Shown: positions 26,070 through 35,109 of the stretch, piece after piece
How the letters are laid out: each line of letters opens with the position of its first letter
How positions within the stretch are numbered: the stretch's first letter is position 1
Assembly: GCF_004801395.1 (NCBI RefSeq)
Contig: NZ_SSOA01000012.1
Span: 62,001 to 126,000, forward strand
Length of the DNA stretch: 64,000 nt
Source of the DNA: Gillisella terrae
GTDB lineage: Bacteria; Pseudomonadota; Alphaproteobacteria; Rhizobiales; Rhizobiaceae
Direction: 5' to 3'
Made by a program: the position numbers and the translations under genes
The notes under the pieces: model-generated
Told to the model about the DNA's origin: nothing
What the model saw: only the letters and a program-made list of their open reading frames with translations
Databases searched by the model: none

Positions 26070-26996
26070 GTGGACGCTATTGCAGATGGTATCATGATTG
26101 ACGCGCGCGCCGAAGTAGAAAACTCCAATATCATCATGCGGGCCTTTGATCATTTGCCGCTTGCTGTGATCGTTTATGACAAGTCCGGTCGCTTTTACTA
26201 TATGAACGACATGTTCCGGGAGCTTTATGATCTCGGCGGTGCCGACAACCAAATCGAATCGATTGCAGACATCCTCAATGGTGGCCTGCTGACTGGGTGG
26301 GAGGTTGATAGCGCGTCATATCTTGCCACAGTTCTGGACGATCTGGAGAAAAAAGGCGAGCATCGGCACCAGATTGAGGTCAAGGGGCGGATTATCAGCA
26401 TTCATGATGTGATGATCGACGGGCAGTTGATCATTTCCACGCAGAAGGACATGACCGCGCAGATCAAGCTTGAGCGTGAGATTGCCTATCTGGCGAGTCA
26501 TGACATGATGACCGGGCTGGCCAACCGCGTCAGCTTTGAAGCGCAGCTTTCACAATCCATTCGCGTGTCTCGTCAATCGGATGAACGTTTTACCGTGTTG
26601 ATGGCCGATCTTGATCGCTTTAAACACATCAACGACACCCATGGCCATGGTGCGGGTGATCAAGTGCTGAAGGAAATTGCCTGCCGTTTCAGGGCAAGCC
26701 TTGGGCATAGTGATTTCGTGGCCAGATTGGGCGGCGATGAATTCATCTTTCTGTGTCGCGGCAATGAAGACAGAGCAGAGGTGCTTGCCTCGCGTCTTGC
26801 CTCGGCGGGGCAGCAACCCATCCGCTATGATGGCACGATCTTGTCGGTGGGCGTCAGTGTTGGCTACGCTGTTTTTCCCGATCACGGCGAAAATCAGGAA
26901 GCGTTACTGCGCGCCGCCGATCATGCGCTGTATCAGGCCAAGGCCATCGGCAATGGCGTTTTCATGCGCTATCAACCTCCCGACAAGGTGGCGTGA
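26070..26996 (+). CDS. PAS-GGDEF diguanylate cyclase
   Basis: This cytoplasmic protein of 308 residues has no membrane segment. A PAS-type sensor (about residues 25-130; PLAVIVYDKSGRFYYMNDMF) is followed by a GGDEF domain (about 140-305) with DLDRFKHINDTHGHGAGDQ and an intact LGGDEF active site near 228-233. It should make cyclic-di-GMP. The inhibitory RxxD site upstream of GGDEF is absent (GHSD in that position), so product feedback is not expected by that route. The start is a GTG at 26070 with poor spacing; an ATG at 26092 is out of phase, so the N-terminus is uncertain by a few codons. Confidence 0.9.
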   Translation: MDAIADGIMIDARAEVENSNIIMRAFDHLPLAVIVYDKSGRFYYMNDMFRELYDLGGADNQIESIADILNGGLLTGWEVDSASYLATVLDDLEKKGEHRHQIEVKGRIISIHDVMIDGQLIISTQKDMTAQIKLEREIAYLASHDMMTGLANRVSFEAQLSQSIRVSRQSDERFTVLMADLDRFKHINDTHGHGAGDQVLKEIACRFRASLGHSDFVARLGGDEFIFLCRGNEDRAEVLASRLASAGQQPIRYDGTILSVGVSVGYAVFPDHGENQEALLRAADHALYQAKAIGNGVFMRYQPPDKVA

Positions 26997-27002
26997 TGAT
27001 CA

Positions 27003-27054
27003 CCTCTGCTGCATAATTTCACCTTAAACCGATGCCGATTTAAGCAATTATGCC
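27003..27054. repeat. RIME-like right half overlapping a gene end
   Basis: CTGCTGCATAATTTCACCTT (27006-27025) with AAACCGATGCCGATTTAAGC and AATTATGCCCCAG. The stop codon of the aminotransferase (27048-27050, minus strand) lies inside this repeat, whose outer arm is diverged there. Confidence 0.75.
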
Positions 27055-27935
27055 CCAGGATGTGCGGCTTTTTTCGCCCATTCCATGTAAAGCTCAAGCG
27101 CCTTGGCCGCCATTGGACCATCCTGATAATGGCGATCATCCAGCCGGTTAACCGGGGCCACCTTGGAATAGTTCCCGGAGGTGAATACTTCATCAGCATC
27201 AAGGAAATCGGCAACTGACAGGGTCTTTTCCTGCACCTCGACGCCCGCGGAACGCAACAGGGTGATGATGCGCGAGCGGGTGATGCCTGCCAGAAATGTG
27301 CGGTTGGCAATGGGGGTCATGACCACGCCATTCTTGACCATAAACACGTTGGAGGATGCGGTTTCGGCCACATTGCCATTCATGTCCAGCGCCAGCGCAT
27401 TGTCAAAGCCACGACCGCGGGCTTCGACAATCATGCGGCCGGAATTGGGGTAGAGGCAACCGGCTTTGGCATCGGTCATGGCGCATTCGGGCGAGGGGCG
27501 GCGAAATGGCGACACGGTGAGCGAATGCGGCTTGGCCGTATTCATCGGCGCTTCAAACAGGCAGAGCGCAAAACGGGTAGACTCTGCATCCGGGGCCACC
27601 ACCGAGCCGGGCGCGCCATGCTCCGACCAATACATCGGCTTGATATAAATGGCAGTTTTGCCATCGAATTTTGCCACACCTTCCAGCGCCAGCCGCTCGA
27701 TCTCCTTGGCCTCCATGGTGGGGGTCATGCCCATATTGATGGCGGAACGGTTGACGCGCTGGCAATGCAAATCAAGATCAGGAGCAAGGCCATCAAACCA
27801 GCGAGAGCCATCAAACACCGTGGAGCCAAGCCACATGGCATGTGATGTTGGCCCAATCAGCGGCGGGTTGCCATCAATCCAGCGTCCATCAACATAGGTC
27901 CAGGTGGGCGTGCGCGGCGCGGTATCGACAGTCAT
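27048..27935 (-). CDS. Class IV PLP-dependent aminotransferase, branched-chain type
   Basis: This 295-residue enzyme belongs to the IlvE/D-amino-acid aminotransferase fold. ATG 27935 (MTVDTAPRTPTWTYVDG) is preferred over the frame start ten codons upstream. The PLP lysine is likely in MTDAKAGCLYPNSGR (around residue 155); ALALDMNGNVAETASSNVFM (about 182-201) is the class IV cofactor-phosphate block and FLAGITRSRII (about 216-226) follows. It probably interconverts Leu/Ile/Val and their keto acids, but substrate specificity in this subfamily is uncertain. Its last codons and stop fall in a RIME-like repeat, suggesting the repeat replaced the original 3' end. Confidence 0.85.
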   Translation of the reverse strand: MTVDTAPRTPTWTYVDGRWIDGNPPLIGPTSHAMWLGSTVFDGSRWFDGLAPDLDLHCQRVNRSAINMGMTPTMEAKEIERLALEGVAKFDGKTAIYIKPMYWSEHGAPGSVVAPDAESTRFALCLFEAPMNTAKPHSLTVSPFRRPSPECAMTDAKAGCLYPNSGRMIVEARGRGFDNALALDMNGNVAETASSNVFMVKNGVVMTPIANRTFLAGITRSRIITLLRSAGVEVQEKTLSVADFLDADEVFTSGNYSKVAPVNRLDDRHYQDGPMAAKALELYMEWAKKAAHPGA

Positions 27936-27965
27936 TTCAATCTCCCATTTCCAATGCTGCGGCAT

Positions 27966-28325
27966 GAAAGACCCGGGGCGCTTGCAACGTCAAGGAGAAA
28001 ATTGCCCGTTTTTCTCTGGATCTGAAATAATGGAGAAATAAGCATCTTTTTTGATGCTATTTAGTCGCCAAACCATTGGTTTTGTGCATGAATTGATCAC
28101 GAAAATTCATCTATGGCGCGGCAATGACTGCACGGGTAAAACCAACCTCGTCGCACGTGTTTGTTTGTTGATTGCGACATGAGCGCCACCCATACTTCCG
28201 AGGTTTTATTGGTTCACCTGCGATAATGGGCCTGCAATAACAGGATTGGGCGGCTGAGAGGTTTGATTTTTCCAAAAAAGCGCCGTGCACATCCTGGAAC
28301 TTGGCAACTTTCAGAAGGAGACATC
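27966..28325. other. Intergenic region between aminotransferase and virK-like gene
   Basis: This is a 390-bp divergent promoter region without a gene. An inverted repeat ATGAATT (28088-28094) / AATTCAT (28104-28110) with a 9-bp spacer is the only notable dyad, possibly an operator. No RNA gene is seen. Confidence 0.45.
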
Positions 28326-28766
28326 ATGTTTAAATCAATCGTTTTTGCCAGTGGACTGGCGTTTATGGCCATTTTTCCGCGCGTTGCGGATGCCGCAACG
28401 GCGCTCACCACATTACCGGACATCAATGCGGCGCTGAAATCCGGTGCATCGGTGAACTCGGTGGTTGATCTCACAAAATGTACCTCAGCCACCGATCCGA
28501 AAAAGACTGGCACCATGCAAGGTGGCTTGAGGATTTCATCATTTCTGATCCGACCAGATCAATCTTTGAGCTTTTCCGACGATCACTTTACCCTCACAAC
28601 CAAAGACAAAAAGCCGATCTATCAGTTCTTGCGCTATCAGGTGAAGCCCGACAACAGCGCCACCTTTTCGATGACAACCATGGAAATGCCAGAGATGCGT
28701 GCGATGGGTGATGCGCTGACCTATCATTGCAAGATCGGCGAAGGATTGCAGTTTTTTGAGCAATGA
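28326..28766 (+). CDS. VirK-family secreted protein
   Basis: This 146-residue exported protein has a signal peptide to about residue 24 (VADA-AT). ATG 28326 has AAGGAGA upstream; the frame's earlier start is rejected. LTTLPDINAALKSGASVNSVVDLTKC and the later YQVKPDNSATFSMTTM match the VirK family first described with the Agrobacterium Ti plasmid; chromosomal homologues are widespread in rhizobia and their role is unknown. Two Cys (KCTS, YHCKIG) could form a disulfide in the periplasm. It converges on the 7TM-GGDEF gene with a 24-bp gap. Confidence 0.82.
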   Translation: MFKSIVFASGLAFMAIFPRVADAATALTTLPDINAALKSGASVNSVVDLTKCTSATDPKKTGTMQGGLRISSFLIRPDQSLSFSDDHFTLTTKDKKPIYQFLRYQVKPDNSATFSMTTMEMPEMRAMGDALTYHCKIGEGLQFFEQ

Positions 28767-28790
28767 TCCTTGCTTCAGGCGGGTGCCAGA

Positions 28791-30383
28791 TTACTCATGC
28801 TCGGCGTGGGGAGTATATTCCCCTGCGACCACGGTCTGGTTTCGTCCTGACAGCTTGGCTTGATAAAGGGCAATATCGGCGCGCTGAACGGCGGTGCGCA
28901 GGTTTGTGGGGCTGGGGCCGCAGATGACGAGGCCGGCTGAAAAGGTCGGGCGCATATCGATATTGCCCGGTGGGTTCTGCTGGGCAAACAGGTGATGCCA
29001 ATGTTCGCTGCGTTGCAAACCGGCGCTGACGTCCGTTGAGGGCAAAACCACCAGAAACTCTTCGCCACCCCAACGAAAGGCATGCTCGTTTGGCTTCAGA
29101 TCGGCTTGCAAGAGTCGGGCAAACTGGATCAGCACGTCATCGCCTGTTTGATGGCCATAGCGATCGTTGAACATCTTGAAATGGTCGATATCGATCAGAA
29201 ACACGGCTGTTTCTGTGTTGTCGGTGGTACTTCCCAAAAGGTCGTGCAGAACTTCATGGGCGTGGCGGCGATTGTGCAGGCCGGTGAGGTGATCGCGCGA
29301 GGCTTCCTCTTTCAATCGGGTCTGGAGGAGCAGGTTTTCCTTCAGCTTATCGTGCAGGTCTTTCGATAAGGCGGCCAGGCGCAATTCATCGGCCTTGCGT
29401 GCGGTTATATCGCGCAAGATCATCATGCGGGCACCGGCACGCCCCCACGGGGCCAGGGACTGGCAGGAAAGCTCATAGGTTTTACCATTGCCACGGAGGC
29501 AGATTTCCACGCGGTCCTCATCGCTCGGCCATGGATTGGCCAGCAATTGTGCCAGCTCGGGCGGATCTTTCAGCACCTCGCCAATGGGCTTTCGTGGAAT
29601 GCCCGGCAGGTGCGTGGCCGCCGGGTTCAGCTCCAGAATCCGTCCTTGCTGGTCCAGCACCACCACGGGATCGGGCAGCATGGCAAAAATTGCATCCCGG
29701 CCAATGGGGGGCAGAATAAACAATTCATACACCAGCTGACTGGCCAGCAGGCAGCAACCCGTTGCCACGAAAATAAAAGGCGTCGGATCGTCATTGAACA
29801 ATCTGAAACCATAGGTGTGGTGGGCAATGTTGCCAATCCATGGCAAAGTCGCTGAGGTGAGCAAAATCCAGATTTGCCGCCGATGAATGCCTCTGGCGTG
29901 AACGGAGCGGAGAGCGCCTGTCACCAGAGCAAGCGCCATCATGGCATAAACCACACCCATGACGACAAAAAACATCCAGCCGTGGGCAAAGCTCATGCGT
30001 TCTTCGTTCAAAAGCTCCACGTATATGGCGTGATGCCATTGATTGGTCAGGGCCGCGAGGGTCACAAGCGTGGAGATGGCAAAAATCAGTCCCAGATGCC
30101 AGCGCTTTTCCAAATGGCGACCGTTGGCATAGGCTATCACGCTCAACGACCAAAACAGCGGTGTCCCCGTGATGCCGAACCACGCCATTTCGCTCAACAG
30201 CAATTTTACATGAAGATCAACGCTGTCGTGGCGCAGCAGCACGCAGGCGATCCACCAGATGGCACAGAGACACGACAGGGCAAACGCCTCTCTTCCCGGT
30301 GATTTGGGGGCGCGCAAAGTGTGGGCGATAATCAATATCGTCAGGATGATAATGGCTATCAGAAGCCAAATGGGTGTTGCCAA
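28791..30383 (-). CDS. 7TM-PAS-GGDEF diguanylate cyclase
   Basis: This 530-residue inner-membrane protein has seven N-terminal hydrophobic helices (about residues 5-225), like the 'histidine kinase N-terminal 7TM' sensor module. A PAS domain (about 232-340; IFAMLPDPVVVLDQQGRILE), a short coiled coil, and a GGDEF domain (about 355-520) with DIDHFKMFNDRYGHQTGDD and WGGEEFLVVLPS follow. The GGEEF site is active-type. The I-site position reads NEHAFRWGGEEF, lacking RxxD. The 7TM module may sense a small ligand or membrane state. It is monocistronic, with repeats upstream. Confidence 0.92.
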   Translation of the reverse strand: MATPIWLLIAIIILTILIIAHTLRAPKSPGREAFALSCLCAIWWIACVLLRHDSVDLHVKLLLSEMAWFGITGTPLFWSLSVIAYANGRHLEKRWHLGLIFAISTLVTLAALTNQWHHAIYVELLNEERMSFAHGWMFFVVMGVVYAMMALALVTGALRSVHARGIHRRQIWILLTSATLPWIGNIAHHTYGFRLFNDDPTPFIFVATGCCLLASQLVYELFILPPIGRDAIFAMLPDPVVVLDQQGRILELNPAATHLPGIPRKPIGEVLKDPPELAQLLANPWPSDEDRVEICLRGNGKTYELSCQSLAPWGRAGARMMILRDITARKADELRLAALSKDLHDKLKENLLLQTRLKEEASRDHLTGLHNRRHAHEVLHDLLGSTTDNTETAVFLIDIDHFKMFNDRYGHQTGDDVLIQFARLLQADLKPNEHAFRWGGEEFLVVLPSTDVSAGLQRSEHWHHLFAQQNPPGNIDMRPTFSAGLVICGPSPTNLRTAVQRADIALYQAKLSGRNQTVVAGEYTPHAEHE

Positions 30384-30729
30384 AAGCGTCGCTCCGGTGC
30401 GCTACGACCTGTTGCGCATGCGTTTATCGCTGTCCTGTATCCCAAAATACATAAAAAGGATGAAACGCGCTATCGCGCCTCGCATGTCTATGATGCACGA
30501 CGATATAAGACACAAGTGGCTTCTAAAATACAAATGGCATTGTGTGTTTTGCTAAACGCGCAATGCCATTTTCCAGTAAATTTTTATGGGCTTTTTGAGG
30601 CGTATCCATTGCAGCACCGTGCAGCCTATATGGCACACGGTGCTGCAATGCTTTTAATCTGCTGCATAGTTGTTTCCTTAAATCGATTCCGATTTAAGGA
30701 ATTACGCAGGAGAGAAAGGCAGCCGTAGT
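30384..30729. other. Intergenic region with RIME-like repeat
   Basis: The first 220 bp have no recognisable gene and form the promoter side of the 7TM-GGDEF gene. The rest (from 30611) is repeat DNA. Confidence 0.5.
30611..30716. repeat. RIME-like bipartite repeat
   Basis: Left half GCAGCACCGTGCAGCCTATA / TGGCACACGGTGCTGC (outer stem perfect GCAGCACCGTG / CACGGTGCTGC); right half CTGCTGCATAGTT...CCTTAAATCGATTCCGATTT and AAGGAATTACGCAGGAG. It ends 14 bp from the oligopeptidase stop codon and may be its terminator. Confidence 0.85.
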
Positions 30730-32925
30730 TTAGAGTGCCACCTTGATGGCAAAGGCATATTCAAATGCCACTTCCTCCAGCCTCTGGAAACGGCCCGATT
30801 TGCCGCCATGGCCTGCTGCCATATTGGTTTTCAAAAGGATCGGTGCCGTGCCCGTGGTGTGTTCGCGCAGACGCGCCACCCATTTGGTTGGCTCCCAATA
30901 GGTCACGCGCGGATCGGTGAGACCAGACAGGGCCAGAATTGGCGGATAGGATTTCGGTCCTATGTTGTCATAAGGGCTATAGGCCGCAATCCACTTATAC
31001 TCTTCTTCCGATTCAATCGGATTGCCCCACTCTGGCCATTCCGGCGGTGTCAGCGGCAGGGTGTCGTCGAGCATGGTGTTGAGCACATCCACAAAAGGCA
31101 CGGCTGCAATAATGCCGCCAAATTTTTCCGGGGCCATATTGGCCACGGCTCCCATCAACATTCCGCCTGCCGAGCCACCTTCGGCGATGATGTTTTGGTA
31201 CGAGGTGAACCCTTCCTTGACCAGATGGTCAGCGCTGGCGATGAAGTCTTTGAAGGTGTTGACCTTCTTTTCCATCTTGCCATCTTCATACCATTGAAAA
31301 CCCTTGTCCTTGCCGCCGCGAATATGGGCGATGGCATAGACGAAGCCACGATCCACCAGCGACAGGCAGGAGGTGTTGAAGCCCGCCGGAATGGTGACGC
31401 CGTAAGCGCCATAGCCATAGAGCAGGCAAGGGGCCGAGCCATCCAGTGGTGTGTCCTTGCGATAGAGCAAGGTAACCGGCACGTCTTCGCCGTCATGGGC
31501 TTTGGCAAACACCCGGCGGGTGATGTAATCATCCGGGTTGTGGCCCGATGGCACTTCCTGAGTTTTCAACAGCACCCGCTCGCGGGTCGTCATGTTGTAA
31601 TCATAGAGCTGGCTGGGCGTGGTCATCGACGAGTAGGAAAAGCGGATGACGTCGGTGTCATATTCGGCAGCACCCGACAGGCCAAGCGAATAGGCTTCCT
31701 CGGCAAATTCAATCGCATGTTCTTCGCCGCTTTGGCGATCACGGATCATGATGCGCGGCAGGCCATCGCGACGCTCCAGCCAGATCAAATGCCGCGCAAA
31801 GGCCATGTGCGACAGGATCAACCGGCCCGGCGTATGCGGCACCAGGTCTTTCCAGTTTTCCCGGCCCGGTGCAGTCACCGGCGCTTCCATGATCTTGAAA
31901 TCCTTGGCGTCATCGGCATTGGTGAGAATGTAAAACACATCACCGCCTTCGGTCATGGAATATTCCACACCGTCTTCGCGCTCACTGACCAGCACAGGCT
32001 CGGCCATCAGGTCGGAGGTCGGCAGCAGGCGGTATTCCGAGGTTTCGTGGTCGTGAATGTCGATATAGATAAAATCATCCAGCAGCGAGCCGCCAACCCC
32101 CATGAAGAAGCCGGGGTCTTTTTCCTCATAGACCAGCCGGTCTGCCGATTGCGGCTGGCCGATGATGTGATGAAACACTTTGCTCGGGCGGTGGTTGTCA
32201 TCTTGCAAGGTGTAGAAAAAGCTCTTGCCATCGGGTGCCCACACGCCGCCGCCTGCGGTGTTTTCCAGCACATCGGGCAGGTCTTCAAAGGTTTTTAAAT
32301 CGCGGATGCGCAGGGTGTAATATTCCGAGCCCTTGTCATCATAGCCCCAGATGCCAAGCGAATGATCATTGGAATGATCAATGCCGGCCAGGCGGAAATA
32401 ATCCTTGCCCGCCGCTTCCTTGTCGCCATCCAGCAAAAGCTCGCGAATGCTCTCGTCATGGGGGTTGCCATCACGCGGGATGCGAAAATAGCGTGGTTGC
32501 TCGCCGCCGGTCACAAAGGCCGAGCCATAGGCATAAGGTCCGTCTTTCATCGGAATGGAGGAATCATCCTCCTTGATGCGGCCCTTCATTTCATTGAACA
32601 GGGTCTTTTGCAGCGCCTTGGTGTCATCCATGGCCGCTTCCATATAGGCGTTTTCCGCCTCCAGATGGGCGCGGATTTCGGGATCAAGAATGGAAGTGTC
32701 CTTGAACATCTGCTGCCAGTTATCAGCCCGCAGCCAGGCATAATCATCGGTGCGGGTGATGCCGTGACGGGTATCTTCAAGCGGCTTTTTTGCCGCTTTC
32801 GGTGGTTGGGGAAGGTCCGTGAAAATAGATTTAGGAGCTGACAATTTAGGAGCTGACAAGGGATAAATCTCGCTTTGTTCAATGAAAACCTGTGACTGAC
32901 AAAGAGATAAGCAGGCGCGGGTCAT
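30730..32925 (-). CDS. Oligopeptidase B (S9A serine peptidase)
   Basis: This cytoplasmic peptidase of about 700 residues cleaves short peptides after Arg/Lys. A seven-bladed propeller occupies residues about 80-440. The alpha/beta-hydrolase domain carries the catalytic Ser in AEGGSAGGMLMG, Asp in SGLTDPRVTYWEP and His in NMAAGHGGKSGRFQ. YGYGAYG and HIRGGKDKGFQWYEDGK are S9A blocks. The N-terminus is uncertain: the ATG at 32925 has no usable ribosome binding site, and a 15-bp tandem duplication encodes LSAPK twice near residue 25. Translation may start lower, near the conserved PPKAAKKP segment. Confidence 0.9.
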   Translation of the reverse strand: MTRACLSLCQSQVFIEQSEIYPLSAPKLSAPKSIFTDLPQPPKAAKKPLEDTRHGITRTDDYAWLRADNWQQMFKDTSILDPEIRAHLEAENAYMEAAMDDTKALQKTLFNEMKGRIKEDDSSIPMKDGPYAYGSAFVTGGEQPRYFRIPRDGNPHDESIRELLLDGDKEAAGKDYFRLAGIDHSNDHSLGIWGYDDKGSEYYTLRIRDLKTFEDLPDVLENTAGGGVWAPDGKSFFYTLQDDNHRPSKVFHHIIGQPQSADRLVYEEKDPGFFMGVGGSLLDDFIYIDIHDHETSEYRLLPTSDLMAEPVLVSEREDGVEYSMTEGGDVFYILTNADDAKDFKIMEAPVTAPGRENWKDLVPHTPGRLILSHMAFARHLIWLERRDGLPRIMIRDRQSGEEHAIEFAEEAYSLGLSGAAEYDTDVIRFSYSSMTTPSQLYDYNMTTRERVLLKTQEVPSGHNPDDYITRRVFAKAHDGEDVPVTLLYRKDTPLDGSAPCLLYGYGAYGVTIPAGFNTSCLSLVDRGFVYAIAHIRGGKDKGFQWYEDGKMEKKVNTFKDFIASADHLVKEGFTSYQNIIAEGGSAGGMLMGAVANMAPEKFGGIIAAVPFVDVLNTMLDDTLPLTPPEWPEWGNPIESEEEYKWIAAYSPYDNIGPKSYPPILALSGLTDPRVTYWEPTKWVARLREHTTGTAPILLKTNMAAGHGGKSGRFQRLEEVAFEYAFAIKVAL
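32830..32859. repeat. 15-bp tandem duplication in the oligopeptidase 5' end
   Basis: TTTAGGAGCTGACAA occurs twice head to tail, in frame, encoding Leu-Ser-Ala-Pro-Lys twice on the minus strand. Confidence 0.85.
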
Positions 32926-32926
32926 C

Positions 32927-32962
32927 CTTCAAGCAAAAACCCGGCTTCAAGCAAAAGCCCGG
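32927..32962. repeat. 18-bp tandem duplication upstream of oligopeptidase
   Basis: CTTCAAGCAAAAACCCGG is followed by CTTCAAGCAAAAGCCCGG (one mismatch). It lies directly before the annotated oligopeptidase start. Confidence 0.8.
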
Positions 32963-33097
32963 TCGCCTATCGCTGAGTGCATGTTCATTGATGGCAACAG
33001 GTTTGAATCACAAACCCGGCATAACCTTAAAAAAAACTGGATTGGCGGCTTTTGAGGTAATACATTCCTCAAAATCGCGATTTATTAGGAAAATACC

Positions 33098-33487
33098 ATG
33101 CGCCTTTCCGTTGTATCCTGTTGTTTGACATTGTTTTTTGCTCACGCTGTCAGCGCCATGGATTCGTCGGTCGTTCGCCAACTGGATGCGTTGACGCCGC
33201 GTGAGCGTCTGGAGCAACGCTGCGATATTGAAGCCATGAACCGCATTGCCAAGGACAACAAGCAGATGCGCCCCGATAAGGTGATTGCCTACACTTTTGG
33301 CAGAGCCAGTGCTTCGGGCAATAAACTGTCGGCTCCCGGTGCGGTGTTTCGCAGCCGCGAGCACTGGTATCGGCTGAAATACACCTGCCAGACCGACAAC
33401 AAACACCTCGATGTGCTCAATTTCAGCTATCAGATCGGCGCGGAAGTGCCACGCGCCAGCTGGAGCAAATATTATCTCTATAATTGA
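33098..33487 (+). CDS. DUF930-domain secreted protein
   Basis: This 129-residue exported protein has a signal peptide to about residue 20 (VSA-MD). LTPRERLEQRCDIEAMNRI, KVIAYTFG, APGAVFRSREHWYRL and the C-terminal SWSKYYLYN match the rhizobial DUF930 family. A Cys in EQRCD and another in YTCQTD probably form a disulfide. Function is unknown. It is a single gene; a RIME-like left half starts right after the stop codon. Confidence 0.85.
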   Translation: MRLSVVSCCLTLFFAHAVSAMDSSVVRQLDALTPRERLEQRCDIEAMNRIAKDNKQMRPDKVIAYTFGRASASGNKLSAPGAVFRSREHWYRLKYTCQTDNKHLDVLNFSYQIGAEVPRASWSKYYLYN

Positions 33488-33490
33488 AGC

Positions 33491-33673
33491 CTACAGCACC
33501 GTGCGCCATATATGGCGCACAAATTATGCAGTAGGACGTATGCTGTTGAGCAATAGGGTTGCTTTTTGTCGATCTCCCTCCTTGTGGGGGAGATGCCCGG
33601 CAGGGCAGAGGGGGGTGAGCTATACGGTAAAACGTATGCGTCGTGTACTGTTTGCAATCTAATCCTGACAGAC
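33491..33673. repeat. RIME-like left half fused to truncated MITE-like copy
   Basis: ACAGCACCGTGCGCCATATA / TGGCGCACAAATTATGCAGT is joined at about 33533 to GACGTATGCTGTTGAGCAAT, which is identical to part of the unit at 2234-2350. Only the right terminal repeat (GTCGTGTACTGT, 33639-33650) is present. The LysR gene's stop lies at its edge. Confidence 0.8.
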
Positions 33674-33674
33674 T

Positions 33675-34598
33675 CTAGATCGGGCGTTTCTTCCATTCAG
33701 CCACAACGTGATCGATAAACAGCCGAACCTTTGGCAGCATCGCTTCGCGGTCCTGCACGCAGATATGAAAGTCCAAGGGTTCGGGATCGGCTTCTGCGCC
33801 GCTTGCGGCGGAGCCGGAGGTAAACAGTGCCACCACATCGCCCTTGGCCACAAGATCGCGGGCCAGAAACGCGCCAAGCCGCGAAATGCCGGCCCCGGCA
33901 ACGGTCATGGCGGCAAGCGCGTCAATGTCGTTGCTGATAATCGAGACATGCAGATCCGGCTCAAAGCGGCTGCCATTTCGAAAAAATCCCCAGGGCAGCA
34001 GGCGGCCATCAAAGGCCGTGCGAAACAGCAGGCAGTCGTGATGCTTCAGCTCTTCCGGCTCGCGCGGCGTACCGCGCCGGGCAAGATAGTCGGGTGAAGC
34101 GCAAATGATAATCGGCACCTCGCCGAGCTTGCGGGTGATCAGCCCGGCACCGCTTGGGCGAAAAAAACGGATGCTGACATCAATCTCGTCGCGAATATGG
34201 TCGATGCGCTCATCATTGAGAATAAGCTCAAGCGAGACATCCGGCCAGCGGGCGGAAAAAGCCGGGATCATCGGGGCAATCACATGGCGCCCAAGCGCCT
34301 TGGCCACGGATACGCGCAGCCGCCCCTGCGGGCGATCATTCAGCGCAAACAGGGCTGTCTGGGCCATGTCCAGATCTTCGATTACCTGCCGCACCCGCTC
34401 AAAATAGATCTTGCCGCCCTCGGTCAGCGCCAAGCTTCGGGTGGTGCGCAGCAAAAGGCGTGTGCCGAGCTGCTGCTCAAGCCGTGCAATGTTCTGGCTG
34501 GCGGCTGCCGGTGTTATGCCAAGCTGGCGGGCGGCATTGGCAATGCTGCCCCCTTCCACCGCTTTCACAAAGCTTTCAATACCCCGCAGATTGTCCAT
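33675..34598 (-). CDS. LysR-family transcriptional regulator
   Basis: This 307-residue regulator starts at ATG 34598 (MDNLRGIESFVKAVEGGS), giving the normal LysR N-terminus. The winged HTH is at residues about 4-62 (SIANAARQLGITPAAASQNI). The effector-binding domain runs from about 90. It is divergent from a DUF2798 membrane protein gene across 126 bp, and LysR regulators usually control their divergent neighbour. The inducer is unknown. Alternative in-frame starts at 34622 and 34655 would add up to 19 residues. Confidence 0.92.
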   Translation of the reverse strand: MDNLRGIESFVKAVEGGSIANAARQLGITPAAASQNIARLEQQLGTRLLLRTTRSLALTEGGKIYFERVRQVIEDLDMAQTALFALNDRPQGRLRVSVAKALGRHVIAPMIPAFSARWPDVSLELILNDERIDHIRDEIDVSIRFFRPSGAGLITRKLGEVPIIICASPDYLARRGTPREPEELKHHDCLLFRTAFDGRLLPWGFFRNGSRFEPDLHVSIISNDIDALAAMTVAGAGISRLGAFLARDLVAKGDVVALFTSGSAASGAEADPEPLDFHICVQDREAMLPKVRLFIDHVVAEWKKRPI

Positions 34599-34724
34599 TG
34601 GCTTTCGATCCGCTCTCTCCATTCGTAAGTCTAGCTTTATACTGAGAATAGCCACCGTGTTCTACCGCAGAAACGCAAGGTGGGGCATCTTCTGCGCAAG
34701 AGAGACACACAGGAGAGTTTAAAC

Positions 34725-35003
34725 ATGTCATCCTATCAAGCAGATCTTCGAAAGATGCGCCGTTGGTACAAGCTGCATCCGCGCACCGCCCCGGTGGTGT
34801 TTGCCTTCTTCATGGCGGGCATCATGGCGTTTTTGATGTGCGCCACCATTGCCTGCGTCAATGGCGGCCTCACCGCAGATTTACCCCGCCGCACCTGGGA
34901 ATCCTATGTGGTGGCCATGCCGGTGGCCTTCATTTGCGTCATGTTCGTGCGGCCCGTGGTGGTGCGGCTGGTGGCGCTGGTGGTGCATCCCGCTCAACCT
35001 TGA
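34725..35003 (+). CDS. DUF2798 small membrane protein
   Basis: This 92-residue inner-membrane protein has two hydrophobic helices (about residues 22-44, VFAFFMAGIMAFLMCATIA, and 60-85, VVAMPVAFICVMFVRPVVVR), the DUF2798 layout. GGAG lies eight bases before ATG 34725; the frame's earlier start is rejected. Function is unknown. It is the likely target of the divergent LysR regulator. Confidence 0.82.
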   Translation: MSSYQADLRKMRRWYKLHPRTAPVVFAFFMAGIMAFLMCATIACVNGGLTADLPRRTWESYVVAMPVAFICVMFVRPVVVRLVALVVHPAQP

Positions 35004-35109
35004 TCCGCTGAGACCCGATCAAAATGTGATGGTGCGTTGCAACAACTGTGATGGACCAAGTGCAAATGGGGTCCTATACACGAGGCCCCACCCTTGATCG
35101 AGTTTCATC

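Noticed and set aside
30808-32298. 496-codon + strand frame opposite oligopeptidase B
   Set aside because: It is the antisense shadow of a well-conserved S9 peptidase and carries no motif.
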